Origin: Chitinophagaceae bacterium
GTDB taxonomy: Bacteria > Bacteroidota > Bacteroidia > Chitinophagales > Chitinophagaceae
Length of the DNA: 64,000 nucleotides
Assembly (NCBI GenBank): GCA_004173355.1
Contig: SEAD01000003.1
Coordinates: 21,234-85,233 of the forward strand
Direction of reading: 5' to 3'
The notes beneath the pieces were generated by a model. That model had not been told where the DNA came from and did no database searches. It saw only the letters and a list, made by a program, of their open reading frames with translations. Each line of letters starts with the position of its first letter. Within the stretch, counting starts at the first letter, position 1. Position numbers and translations under genes: made by a program. Below, piece by piece: positions 8,705-16,955 of this stretch.

Positions 8705-9939
8705 GTGCAGGACCGCAACGGCCTGTAATATTACTCTGCTTCGGTTACCACAGGCAGGGATGGATCAGGATTTTTGAAGAATTGAATGACGAATTCGAAT
8801 TCCATTACCTTTTTTATGTTTTTCCGGAATCTGAAACTGTATCGTTCACAGAGCAACCCCGTCACTACTGGTCACAATTCCGGAACGCAGGCGGGATTTT
8901 AAAAAAAATCCAACCCACGGGAGTTGTGTTTATGGATACCAGCAACCTTTCCAACCTGGCATTGATTTTTGAGTGCAGGAGAAAGGGTATCAAAACTTTC
9001 GTGATGCAACATGGACTGTTCCATGACCTAAAAACAAACATAACAATTGACAAGGCGCTGGCAGCTAACCGGTTGAAGGAAGCAGTTCCCGGGGAAGCAC
9101 TCAAAAGTGTAAAAAATACAACATTCCGCTTTTTTATCAATAGCCTTCGTATCACGGACCTGTTTCGCTTCTTCCATGTAGTCAGGTGGCAGCTGAACCG
9201 CCGCCGGATGCTTGACCTTGAGGCTACAGCACTGAACCGGTTACCTTACCAGCAGGCCGATGAGTATATCGTGTTCACAAAATTCAACGGTCGGTATTTC
9301 ACAGAAACTGACGGCGTTGGTCCTGAAAGGATGAGGGAAATCGGTATGCCCGAGTTTGATCCATTTGCACATTACCAGCCTTCATCAATTCCATTGGAAA
9401 AGTATGTCCTCGTCATCGACTCTGCGTGGACTTTTAATAAAGAAATGCAGTCCGATGGATTAATGGGCCAGGGTGAATTCAATCGCATGTTAAGTGAAAT
9501 CAACGATGCGGCGATTGCGAAGGGTTGCAGGCTGCATGTTAAGCTCCATCCGTATTCCTATCATAACGACCGGTTCCTCCAGCATGAAAACATCACCTAT
9601 TTCCGCGACACTGATGTGGTAAAGCAACTGATGGACGCAGAGGCCGTAGCAGGGTTTGATTCAACACTCATGATCTTCGCGCTTTATTTCAAGCCGACGG
9701 TAATGATTAACATGGATCCGGATGCCTATCTGGCGCGGGTCGTCCGTCAGGAGTCAGGTCACGAAGTGCTGCTTCCGGCGGAAGTAACAAAAGAAAGGGT
9801 GCTGGGTGGATTTTCCAAAATGCCGGATCTTGCCCTCAGGGAAGTGCTTGAAAAACTTTTCCTCTATCGGGTAGATGGGAAAAGCAAGGAGCGTTTGAAA
9901 AATCTTCTCGTCGAAAAGCGCCAAACAATTCAGGGCTGA
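8689..9939 (+). CDS. Candidate glycosyltransferase, possibly a pseudaminyltransferase
   Basis: A 416-residue soluble protein whose family I do not recognise with certainty. It starts with a Rossmann-like strand (VILLCFGYHRQGW). It contains TFVMQHGLFHD, a lipid- or glycan-transferase-like KLHPYSYHND near residue 285, and DAEAVAGFDSTLMIFALYF near 325. An HP motif after a lysine, followed by a small-residue/ST motif, recalls GT-B sialyl- and polysialyltransferases and CDP-glycerol transferases. It overlaps pseI by 16 bp and abuts the flippase by 1 bp, just where a Pse transferase would be expected. The glycosyltransferase call is moderate; the CMP-Pse donor is inference from position. Confidence 0.5.
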   Translation: MGSTLSAGPQRPVILLCFGYHRQGWIRIFEELNDEFEFHYLFYVFPESETVSFTEQPRHYWSQFRNAGGILKKIQPTGVVFMDTSNLSNLALIFECRRKGIKTFVMQHGLFHDLKTNITIDKALAANRLKEAVPGEALKSVKNTTFRFFINSLRITDLFRFFHVVRWQLNRRRMLDLEATALNRLPYQQADEYIVFTKFNGRYFTETDGVGPERMREIGMPEFDPFAHYQPSSIPLEKYVLVIDSAWTFNKEMQSDGLMGQGEFNRMLSEINDAAIAKGCRLHVKLHPYSYHNDRFLQHENITYFRDTDVVKQLMDAEAVAGFDSTLMIFALYFKPTVMINMDPDAYLARVVRQESGHEVLLPAEVTKERVLGGFSKMPDLALREVLEKLFLYRVDGKSKERLKNLLVEKRQTIQG

Positions 9940-11417
9940 TGTCAAAACTGCTGAAGAGCTCTGCTGTTTACGTTTTACTTGGTTTCCTGCCGGTCGCGAT
10001 CAATTTCCTCCTCGCCCCGGTCTATACCGCCGTACTTCCACCGGTAGAATATGCCATAATCGGGATCAGTACGCTGTTCCAGACCTTCCTGACTTTTTTC
10101 CTGAGTTTCAGTCTTGACGGCGCCCTGACACGCATTTATTTCGATTATAAAACCAAAGAGGAACAAAGGAACCTCCTGGGTACACTGATTATAGCAACCA
10201 GCGTCATCAGTGCTGCGGTGTTCCTGTTGCTTTTGTTTTTTGGTAACGCAATTTTTACAGTTGCGTTTAAATCACCGGATTTCACTTTTACCCGTTTGGG
10301 AATCTGGGTATTCCTGACAACTTTTGCGCAGGTGATTTATCTTCTATTTCTCGGCTTTTACAGGAACGAGGAGAACCTGAAGGCGTACTCCTTCTGGAGT
10401 ATTGTGTTTTTTGTTTTGCCCGTACTTGGCATCCTTGCAGGACTTCTTTTTTTCAGGTCAGGGCCATCGGGTGCTATCATCGGAAGGGGAATAGGCAGTC
10501 TGCTGACCGTAGTGGGAATGCTTATTCATTTTTATCGCAGGAGGGCGCCAAAGTTCGTTTCCAGCTACCTCCGGGTTTCGTTAAAGTACTCCCTGCCCCT
10601 GATCCCTTACCAGATCATGTTTGCTGCATTCTCAAACATTGACCGCATTATCCTTGAAAGGTTTTTCCTGCAACATGAGTTTGGGGTTTACAATTTTGCT
10701 GCAATGGTCAGCGGGCTCGTACCGATCTTTATGAATTCAATGGCCAACGCCCTTAATCCAAGGATTTATAAAAGCCTCTCGGGTTCCACCCAGAGTGAGG
10801 AAGTCAGGATTTTGAACCAGCTGAACCTCCTGGGAACGGCATTCGTAATCTGCTGCTGCATTGCTCTGGTTGTGCCCGCTATGCGGATTTTTATCAGTGG
10901 TTCCTACTCCGGCAGTTATCCCTATGTCGGTTTACTGTTTCTGGCATACCTGCCTTATACCCATTATCTCGTTTACACAGTGCCCTTATTTTATTTCGGC
11001 CGCACAAGAAGTTTCCCGGTCATCAGTTTTGTTGCCCTGGTAACAGGCGTGCTGTTCAACCTGGTTTTCCTACGTTATCTTGGCATATGGTCCGTATGCA
11101 TTTCCCTTTTTGTCATCCGGGTAATGCAACTGGCAGTCGCCCGTTTCTTCACGCGACGGTATGATTACGCTATTCTGGGTTACATAAAGCAGAAAAAAAA
11201 TATCCTGTCGTCCCTGGTGATCACCAGCTGTTATGCGTTGATCCTGTATTTTAACTACCGGTTTGGCCTGCTGCCTGTCGATGTGGTCAACCTCGTACCA
11301 TTACTTGTATTTGCACTGCTCTGTTCATTATATTACCGCAGTGAAATCTCAATGGTTTGCAGGAACCTCAGGCCGTTGCTGCAACCATTCCTGGCCAAAC
11401 TCCGCGGGCATGGCTAG
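9939..11417 (+). CDS. Polysaccharide flippase (Wzx/MOP superfamily)
   Basis: A 492-residue integral membrane protein with about 12-14 hydrophobic segments, beginning LLKSSAVYVLLGFLPVAINF, as usual for oligosaccharide flippases. Polar loops carry LKYSLPLIPYQIM and NIDRIILERFF, which fit the MATE/MVF-type fold of Wzx proteins. The expected role is translocation of undecaprenyl-linked repeat units across the inner membrane. Its ATG overlaps the preceding gene by 1 bp and its last 8 bases (ATGGCTAG) contain the start of the next glycosyltransferase. Substrate specificity cannot be read, but the gene content suggests a Pse-containing unit. Confidence 0.85.
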   Translation: MSKLLKSSAVYVLLGFLPVAINFLLAPVYTAVLPPVEYAIIGISTLFQTFLTFFLSFSLDGALTRIYFDYKTKEEQRNLLGTLIIATSVISAAVFLLLLFFGNAIFTVAFKSPDFTFTRLGIWVFLTTFAQVIYLLFLGFYRNEENLKAYSFWSIVFFVLPVLGILAGLLFFRSGPSGAIIGRGIGSLLTVVGMLIHFYRRRAPKFVSSYLRVSLKYSLPLIPYQIMFAAFSNIDRIILERFFLQHEFGVYNFAAMVSGLVPIFMNSMANALNPRIYKSLSGSTQSEEVRILNQLNLLGTAFVICCCIALVVPAMRIFISGSYSGSYPYVGLLFLAYLPYTHYLVYTVPLFYFGRTRSFPVISFVALVTGVLFNLVFLRYLGIWSVCISLFVIRVMQLAVARFFTRRYDYAILGYIKQKKNILSSLVITSCYALILYFNYRFGLLPVDVVNLVPLLVFALLCSLYYRSEISMVCRNLRPLLQPFLAKLRGHG

Positions 11418-12540
11418 AACATCGTACCCCACCGTAAAGCCGACCGTTCGTGTCACCCAATTCCTGTACAGCGGGCTCGGAGGGCATGGTTCTGTGGTCC
11501 TCTCAATGATTTCTGCGGATGAGGGGAAGTGCCTTGACAACAGACTTGTATTTTATGGTATTGAAGCAACCAGGCAGGAATACATCGATTTCTGTGAGGA
11601 ACGCAATGTGGCTTTCCAGTCAGTAATCAAAAAACGCGGTATTGATATCGCTTCCGTATTGCAAATTTTCCGTGTCCTCCGCAGGTTCCGGTCGGAGATA
11701 ACTGTATTACACAGCACCACACTCATTCCCTTACTCGTCCTTTACCGGATTTTCTTCAGGACCAGGCTTGTCTTCGTTGAACATAACCCAAACCAGGTAA
11801 AAAAGCGGATTGAATGGCTTTGGTCATGGATGGGACTCGCTTTTGCAAACAGGACAATATACCTGACAAACGAATACAAGGAAGAAGTCAGGTCCCGGCT
11901 GGGATGGTGGATGAAAGACAGGAAGGTTGCAGTAATTCCCAACGGTATTGATACCTCGCTGTTTGCCCCTTCAATTGCCCCACCTGAGATCGGACGGCCA
12001 CACCGCCTGACTATGATCGCCAGGTTCACTCCGACAAAAGACCAGTCTACTTTGGTCCGTGCATTTGCTATCCTTTGTAACATCCAGCCAGACAATAACG
12101 CAGAACTCATACTTGCAGGGGATGGCAGCACGAAGGAATCAGTTATGAACCTGGCAGAAGAACTTGGAGTCGGCCAGCGGGTGAAATTTCCGGGATTGCT
12201 CGGTGAAAACAGTATTGTGACATTATTGAAGGATACCGATATCTATGTACACGCTTCGCATGGTGAGACCATGAGTACTTCGATTATGCAGGCCATGGCA
12301 TGTGGTCTTCCCGTTATTGGAAGTGATGTGATGGGGATCAGGAACATAATCGATGGGAAAAACGGGTTCCTTTTTCCTGACGGTGATGGACCCGCGCTTG
12401 CATCAGTGCTGTCCCGCCTCCTCGGCGACGAATCGGCATGTAAGGAAACATCATTGATCGCAAGGGACTATGCGCTACGGCATTTTTCCGCAACTGCGAT
12501 GCTCGAAAAATACATTGCTGCTTTTACTGCTGATGAATAA
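11410..12540 (+). CDS. Family GT4 glycosyltransferase
   Basis: A 376-residue GT-B glycosyltransferase. The chosen ATG at 11410 overlaps the flippase stop (ATGGCTAG); an upstream in-frame extension would lie wholly inside the flippase gene and is unlikely. Features are an N-terminal glycine-rich start (YSGLGGHGSVV), VIPNGIDTSLF near 178-188, TMIARFTPTKDQSTLVRAFA, and the C-terminal HGETMSTSIMQAMACGLPV. That last segment is the EX7E region with Gln in place of the second Glu. It probably adds one sugar of the repeat unit in the cytoplasm. Donor and linkage are unknown. Confidence 0.8.
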   Translation: MARTSYPTVKPTVRVTQFLYSGLGGHGSVVLSMISADEGKCLDNRLVFYGIEATRQEYIDFCEERNVAFQSVIKKRGIDIASVLQIFRVLRRFRSEITVLHSTTLIPLLVLYRIFFRTRLVFVEHNPNQVKKRIEWLWSWMGLAFANRTIYLTNEYKEEVRSRLGWWMKDRKVAVIPNGIDTSLFAPSIAPPEIGRPHRLTMIARFTPTKDQSTLVRAFAILCNIQPDNNAELILAGDGSTKESVMNLAEELGVGQRVKFPGLLGENSIVTLLKDTDIYVHASHGETMSTSIMQAMACGLPVIGSDVMGIRNIIDGKNGFLFPDGDGPALASVLSRLLGDESACKETSLIARDYALRHFSATAMLEKYIAAFTADE

Positions 12541-13729
12541 AACGGGGAAGTCAATAAAAATCCTGCATGTAATCCATATAGGGGGAATCGGCGGGGCTGA
12601 GAAACTCCTCTTGCAGCTTTTGCCTGCGCTGCAACCAGAAACAATTGTTGAATGCCTGGTTATTCACCGCCACTCCGCCGCAGATAAAGCTGTTTCGGAA
12701 ATTGCCAGTGGCCTGAATGCAATGAATGTCAAAGTCCATACGGTTGGTTACAGCAGCTTGTTCCGCAATGAGGTAATGCCGAAAATCATGAAGGTAATCG
12801 CGGATGGCAGATTCGACATTGTGCATAGTCACCTCAAATATGCCGATACCTGGCTGGCGTGGCTGAAGCTGAGAGGTAAACTGCGGCTGCCTGTCGTAAC
12901 TACTGTACACAGTTTCAGGGACGAATACGAAAGCCGCTTCGGGATTGCGGTGGCTCCTGCACTGTACCGTTCAGCCTACTACTGGGTTACCAGATTCATA
13001 TACCGGAGATTCCAGGGATTTGTCCTGATTTCGGAGGTTATTGATCGCTTTACCAAAGAAGCTAAGCTTATCAAAAAAACGCAGGCTTCAGCTGTGATAC
13101 CCCATGGCTACAGGACTCACGAGAATGCCGGTTTGCAGAAACACCCTGCCGGGCGACAGGGAGGCATCGCGGTGCCGGGACGACTCCTTGCAAGGAAGGG
13201 GCAGCATTTGGCAATTGAGGCACTGCAACACCTGGACATAGCAGGTACCCCGATACTACTGCACCTGTATGGGGAAGGTCCGGCAAAAGATGATCTTCAG
13301 CGTCTGACGCAACGACTTGGACTTGTCGATCAAGTAATATTCCATGGTTATGTAACAAATCTTCCTGAAAGACTTTCAGAGGCAGCTGTTGTTGTCATCC
13401 CATCCCTGTCAGAAGCCTTTGGACTTGTTTTCCTTGATGCTTTTGCTGCAGGTACTCCCGTGGTGGCATTTGATGTGCCTGCCTCCAACGAAATTGTTGT
13501 ACACGGGCAAAGTGGATTGCTGGCTGGAAAAGCGGATCCTGTGGCACTGGCAGCGGCCATCCGGGAAATACTTGTAAATCCGCAAGTGGGGGAAAAACTC
13601 ACCGCCGGTGCATCGGAAAGACTGGCAACGGTGTACGCAATGGGCCGGATGACTCAATCTTATATACAACTCTACCAAACCGTGATTGATAAATACGGTG
13701 CACGCCCGAACCATCGGGACGCTAAATAA
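12533..13729 (+). CDS. Family GT4 glycosyltransferase
   Basis: A 398-residue GT-B enzyme starting at the ATG at 12533, which overlaps the previous stop by 8 bp and gives the typical beginning KILHVIHIGGIGGAEKLLLQ. Further features are VHSHLKYAD, VIPHGYR, VPGRLLARKGQHLAIEAL, and SEAFGLVFLDAFAAGTPVVA (an EX7E-like motif with Asp as the second acid). It is inferred to be a cytoplasmic or membrane-associated transferase assembling the lipid-linked oligosaccharide. It lies 5 bp before a polymerase-like membrane gene. Specificity cannot be assigned. Confidence 0.8.
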   Translation: MNKTGKSIKILHVIHIGGIGGAEKLLLQLLPALQPETIVECLVIHRHSAADKAVSEIASGLNAMNVKVHTVGYSSLFRNEVMPKIMKVIADGRFDIVHSHLKYADTWLAWLKLRGKLRLPVVTTVHSFRDEYESRFGIAVAPALYRSAYYWVTRFIYRRFQGFVLISEVIDRFTKEAKLIKKTQASAVIPHGYRTHENAGLQKHPAGRQGGIAVPGRLLARKGQHLAIEALQHLDIAGTPILLHLYGEGPAKDDLQRLTQRLGLVDQVIFHGYVTNLPERLSEAAVVVIPSLSEAFGLVFLDAFAAGTPVVAFDVPASNEIVVHGQSGLLAGKADPVALAAAIREILVNPQVGEKLTAGASERLATVYAMGRMTQSYIQLYQTVIDKYGARPNHRDAK

Positions 13730-13734
13730 TCGCC

Positions 13735-15117
13735 ATGTGGGAATTTATTGATCAGCCGTTTTTCCAGCAACAGGATCTTTACCTGGTTCCTGCATGCCTG
13801 CTCTTATTGTTCATGATCAGCTATTCGATCAGGAAAAAATATGACGGGAGCCCACTGCGCCGTTATTTCCTCCCGGCTCTCTTCCTCCGCTTCTTTTTTG
13901 CGGTATTGTATTCTCTCGTCGTTTATTATTATTATGGTTTCGGTGATACTTCCGTGTACTACCGGAGTATAGGCGATCTCAGGAATGCAGTGGCCACAGA
14001 CAGTTCACTGTTGCTGGATATATATTTCACGCTCAACCTTGACGCAGAAAGCCCGTTGTATACTTTTTTCATGTTTGATAATGGCATAGGTACACATGCA
14101 TATATGCTGAACCTGAGCAACTATACCGTTCCGAGGTTTGCCCTGCCTTTTTCGTTTCTTTTCAACAACAGTTACCTCTGTATTTCATTCTGCATGGGAT
14201 TCTTTTCGTTTGGCGGATGCTGGAGGGTTTTCCGGATGTTTACGGAAATGTACCCTCATCTCCACAAAAAGATGGCGGTTGCAGTGCTCTTCCTCCCTTC
14301 CGTTTTGTTCTGGGGAGGTTCACTCATGAAAGATTCAATAAGTATTGGTTGTCTCGGATACATGCTTTATGCCCTCTATAACCTGACAATAGTCCGCCGC
14401 AAAATTGTTAGCTCGGCTGTTATCGTAATCCTTTCAGGAGCGCTGCTTTATTTCGTAAAACCCTACATTCTCCTTTGTGCATTTCCAACGTTCCTGGTAT
14501 GGGCATTCCTGCGTAATCAGTTCCTGATTAAAAATGATTCGGTGCGCATGGCTTCAGCGGTTTTTGTTGGCGGTCTTGCATTGGCGGCGGGAATTTTTAC
14601 CGTCCAGTTTTTGACAAAGTCGGAGGCCGCATCCCAGTATTCGTCCGACAAGATCCTTCAAACGGTACAATCGCTCCAGGGAAGTTTCAGTGCCGACGAA
14701 GGCGGCTCGTCATTTACAGTGCAGCAGATTGATAATTCGGTGCTCCAGTTTATACTTCTTTTCCCTATGGGTGTGGTATCTACGTTGTTCCGGCCATTTC
14801 TATGGGAAGTCAGGAATCCACTTATGGTCCTGAGCGCACTTGAGGCGCTGGCATTTTTATACCTGACCATAGTTGCATTCCGGGGTGCTGGCATCGCCGG
14901 CTTCATGAAAATAGTTTTCAAAGACCCGGTGCTTATTTTTTGCCTGACATTTTCAATCCTGTTTGCGGCAATCATTGGATCCACTACCACAAACTTTGGT
15001 GCGCTTGTGCGTTACAAAATACCATGCATCCCGTTTTACCTGATCATGGTGTTTGTGGTGATGGACCGGACGGGTAAATTTTCACCGGATGTTGTCCTTC
15101 ACAGGAAGCTATTCTGA
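13735..15117 (+). CDS. Multi-pass membrane protein, probable Wzy-like polymerase
   Basis: A 460-residue protein with roughly 10-11 hydrophobic segments and a long hydrophilic loop (about residues 285-335: SEAASQYSSDKIL to SFTVQQID). PSVLFWGGSLMKDSI sits near residue 185 and GSTTTNFGALVRYKIPC near the C-terminus. O-antigen polymerases are too variable to recognise by motif. The call rests on topology, a large periplasmic-type loop, and position between glycosyltransferases in a locus that has a flippase but no other polymerase candidate. It could instead be an EpsG-like or other glycan membrane protein. Confidence 0.55.
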   Translation: MWEFIDQPFFQQQDLYLVPACLLLLFMISYSIRKKYDGSPLRRYFLPALFLRFFFAVLYSLVVYYYYGFGDTSVYYRSIGDLRNAVATDSSLLLDIYFTLNLDAESPLYTFFMFDNGIGTHAYMLNLSNYTVPRFALPFSFLFNNSYLCISFCMGFFSFGGCWRVFRMFTEMYPHLHKKMAVAVLFLPSVLFWGGSLMKDSISIGCLGYMLYALYNLTIVRRKIVSSAVIVILSGALLYFVKPYILLCAFPTFLVWAFLRNQFLIKNDSVRMASAVFVGGLALAAGIFTVQFLTKSEAASQYSSDKILQTVQSLQGSFSADEGGSSFTVQQIDNSVLQFILLFPMGVVSTLFRPFLWEVRNPLMVLSALEALAFLYLTIVAFRGAGIAGFMKIVFKDPVLIFCLTFSILFAAIIGSTTTNFGALVRYKIPCIPFYLIMVFVVMDRTGKFSPDVVLHRKLF

Positions 15118-15125
15118 TCTGTAAA

Positions 15126-16277
15126 ATGGCTGTAAACAATACATTAAAAATAATCCGTATTACCACGGGGGGTATGTTCCAGGACATCCTGCTGAAAGGC
15201 CAGTTACGATTCCTTTCACTTCACTTTGACATGGTATCCATTTCGGACCCTGACCAGCATCTCGTGAATGTGGCAAATCGCGAAAGGGTACGGACCATTG
15301 GGGTTGAAATGAGCCGTGAAATATCCCCGGGTAAAGACCTCGTATCAATCAGGACGCTAAGGCAGGTTTTCCGGCGCGAAAAGCCCGACATCATCCATGT
15401 GTCCACACCCAAAGCCGGCTTGTTGGCGATGATTGCGGGAAAGTGGACCCGCGTTCCGGTACGGATGTTAACCCCGACAGGTTTTCGCTTCGTCGGACTT
15501 ACCGGCCTGAAAAGGAAAATCGTTTTCTTTTTTGAAAAACTGCCACTGAGTTTTGCCACCCATATCTTTCCGGAAAGCCAGGGCGTTATCAACACCATCC
15601 GGCAGTACAAGATGACCAGGAAACCGCTGATGCTGATAGGTTCAGGGTCGGTGAACGGGGTCAACCTTGGGATATTCAGCGAGGGAGCAATCGATGCTGG
15701 AAAAATGGCAATCCTGAAAAAAGAAATCGATTTCGACCCATCATATAATTACCTGCTTTTCGTTGGACGGATAGTAAAAGATAAAGGCATTACGGAACTG
15801 GTCGGCACATGGAAAAAGATCCCGGGAAAAAACAAACTAGTGGTCCTGGGACCCTTCGAGAAAGGAGATCCGGTTCCCGGGCACATAGAGGACGAAATAA
15901 GGAATAATCCCGACATCATCCACATTGACTGGACCGATGACGTACATTATTTTATGGCACTGGCTACTTTGCTGGTACACCCTTCCTACCGCGAAGGCTT
16001 ACCTAATGTACTGCTTCAGGCAGGAGCCATGGGTTGTCCCATAATCTGTACGGCCATTGAAGGCAATATGGATATTGTGGACGATAAAATCAACGGTTTG
16101 CTTTTCCAGCCCCGTGATATAGGAACACTGGAAAAAACACTGGCTTTTGCGCTCGCCAATCCGGCTACAATGCAGCAGTACGCAGGCAAACTGCGACAAA
16201 AGATTGAATATAAATTTGACCAGAAGTTGGTGCTTCAAGCCCTTGTGCGGCAATACCAGGAAGTTGCCGGAAAATGA
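15126..16277 (+). CDS. Family GT4 glycosyltransferase (PglA/CapM-like)
   Basis: A 383-residue GT-B enzyme. The N-terminal domain has IRITTGGMFQDILLKGQ and HVSTPKAGLLAMIAGKW, the latter resembling the PglA/WbpY type (STPKAGLLG) that acts on HexNAc or bacillosamine acceptors. The C-terminal domain has LLFVGRIVKDKGITEL and YREGLPNVLLQAGAMGCPI, where the second acid of EX7E is Gln. The gene overlaps pglD by 4 bp. PglA-like similarity plus the adjacent PglD, LegC and PglC homologues suggests it adds the second sugar to a bacillosamine-type base; that is inference. Confidence 0.78.
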   Translation: MAVNNTLKIIRITTGGMFQDILLKGQLRFLSLHFDMVSISDPDQHLVNVANRERVRTIGVEMSREISPGKDLVSIRTLRQVFRREKPDIIHVSTPKAGLLAMIAGKWTRVPVRMLTPTGFRFVGLTGLKRKIVFFFEKLPLSFATHIFPESQGVINTIRQYKMTRKPLMLIGSGSVNGVNLGIFSEGAIDAGKMAILKKEIDFDPSYNYLLFVGRIVKDKGITELVGTWKKIPGKNKLVVLGPFEKGDPVPGHIEDEIRNNPDIIHIDWTDDVHYFMALATLLVHPSYREGLPNVLLQAGAMGCPIICTAIEGNMDIVDDKINGLLFQPRDIGTLEKTLAFALANPATMQQYAGKLRQKIEYKFDQKLVLQALVRQYQEVAGK

Positions 16278-16903
16278 ATAGTATGCAGAAAAAAGGAATA
16301 ATCATAGTCGGATACTCCGGCCACTCTTACGTAGTAATCGACGCTTTCCGTCTCGCGGGATATGTAATAGCCGGATACTGCGATAACGAAGAAAAAACAA
16401 ACAACCCCTATGACCTTGCCTACTTTGGCCGGGAATCAGAGGCTGCGGAAAAAATAAGAGACTTTGGTTTTTTCGCAGCAGTAGGTCATAATGGCATCCG
16501 TGAAAAAATCCACAACTCACTCCGGCCAACTCTTGGCGATGCGGCGAACGCGATCCATCCCTCAGCGATTATTGACTCCACTGCCGTGATAGGATCCGGT
16601 GTACTCGCCGCTGCCAATGTGGTAATCAACGCACAGGCATGGATCGGGGAAGGGGTGATCTGTAATACTTCGTCAACGATCGAACATGAGTGCTTGATTG
16701 GCGGGTTTACCCATATTGCACCGGGCGCGGTGCTTTGCGGTAATGTAAAGGTAGGAGCCCGGTCATTTATCGGTGCCAACTCTGTGATAGCCCAGGGAAT
16801 TACCATCGGTTCAGATGTAACTATCGGTGCGGGATCTGTGATCCTGAAGGATGTGCCGGACAATGTAACAATGATTGGTAATCCCGGCCGTCAACCAACC
16901 TGA
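16274..16903 (+). CDS. pglD: PglD/NeuD-like sugar acetyltransferase
   Basis: A 209-residue left-handed beta-helix acetyltransferase with an N-terminal PglD-type Rossmann domain (GIIIVGYSGHSYVVIDAFR, AAVGHNGIR) and C-terminal hexapeptide repeats (IGSGVLAAANVVINAQAWIG through VTIGAGSVILKDV). The catalytic His is probably in STIEHECLIGGF, near residue 137. Such enzymes N-acetylate the C4 amine of UDP-4-amino-sugars (bacillosamine route) or O-acetylate nonulosonic acids. With LegC-like and PglC-like genes nearby, the bacillosamine role is favoured. It ends the tightly overlapped block; 52 bp follow before the next gene. Confidence 0.8.
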   Translation: MNSMQKKGIIIVGYSGHSYVVIDAFRLAGYVIAGYCDNEEKTNNPYDLAYFGRESEAAEKIRDFGFFAAVGHNGIREKIHNSLRPTLGDAANAIHPSAIIDSTAVIGSGVLAAANVVINAQAWIGEGVICNTSSTIEHECLIGGFTHIAPGAVLCGNVKVGARSFIGANSVIAQGITIGSDVTIGAGSVILKDVPDNVTMIGNPGRQPT

Positions 16904-16919
16904 TGCAGGCGAAACAAAC

Positions 16920-16927
16920 TAAATTTG
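16920..16927 (+). promoter_or_regulatory. Candidate Bacteroidota -7 box before the dehydrogenase gene
   Basis: TAAATTTG matches the Bacteroidota -7 consensus TAnnTTTG and ends 28 nt before the ATG at 16956, in the first real gap after the Pse block. No TTG is present 19-21 nt upstream, so only half of the promoter is recognisable. Confidence 0.4.
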
Positions 16928-16955
16928 AAGGTCAAAACCGAATAATCCAAGCACT

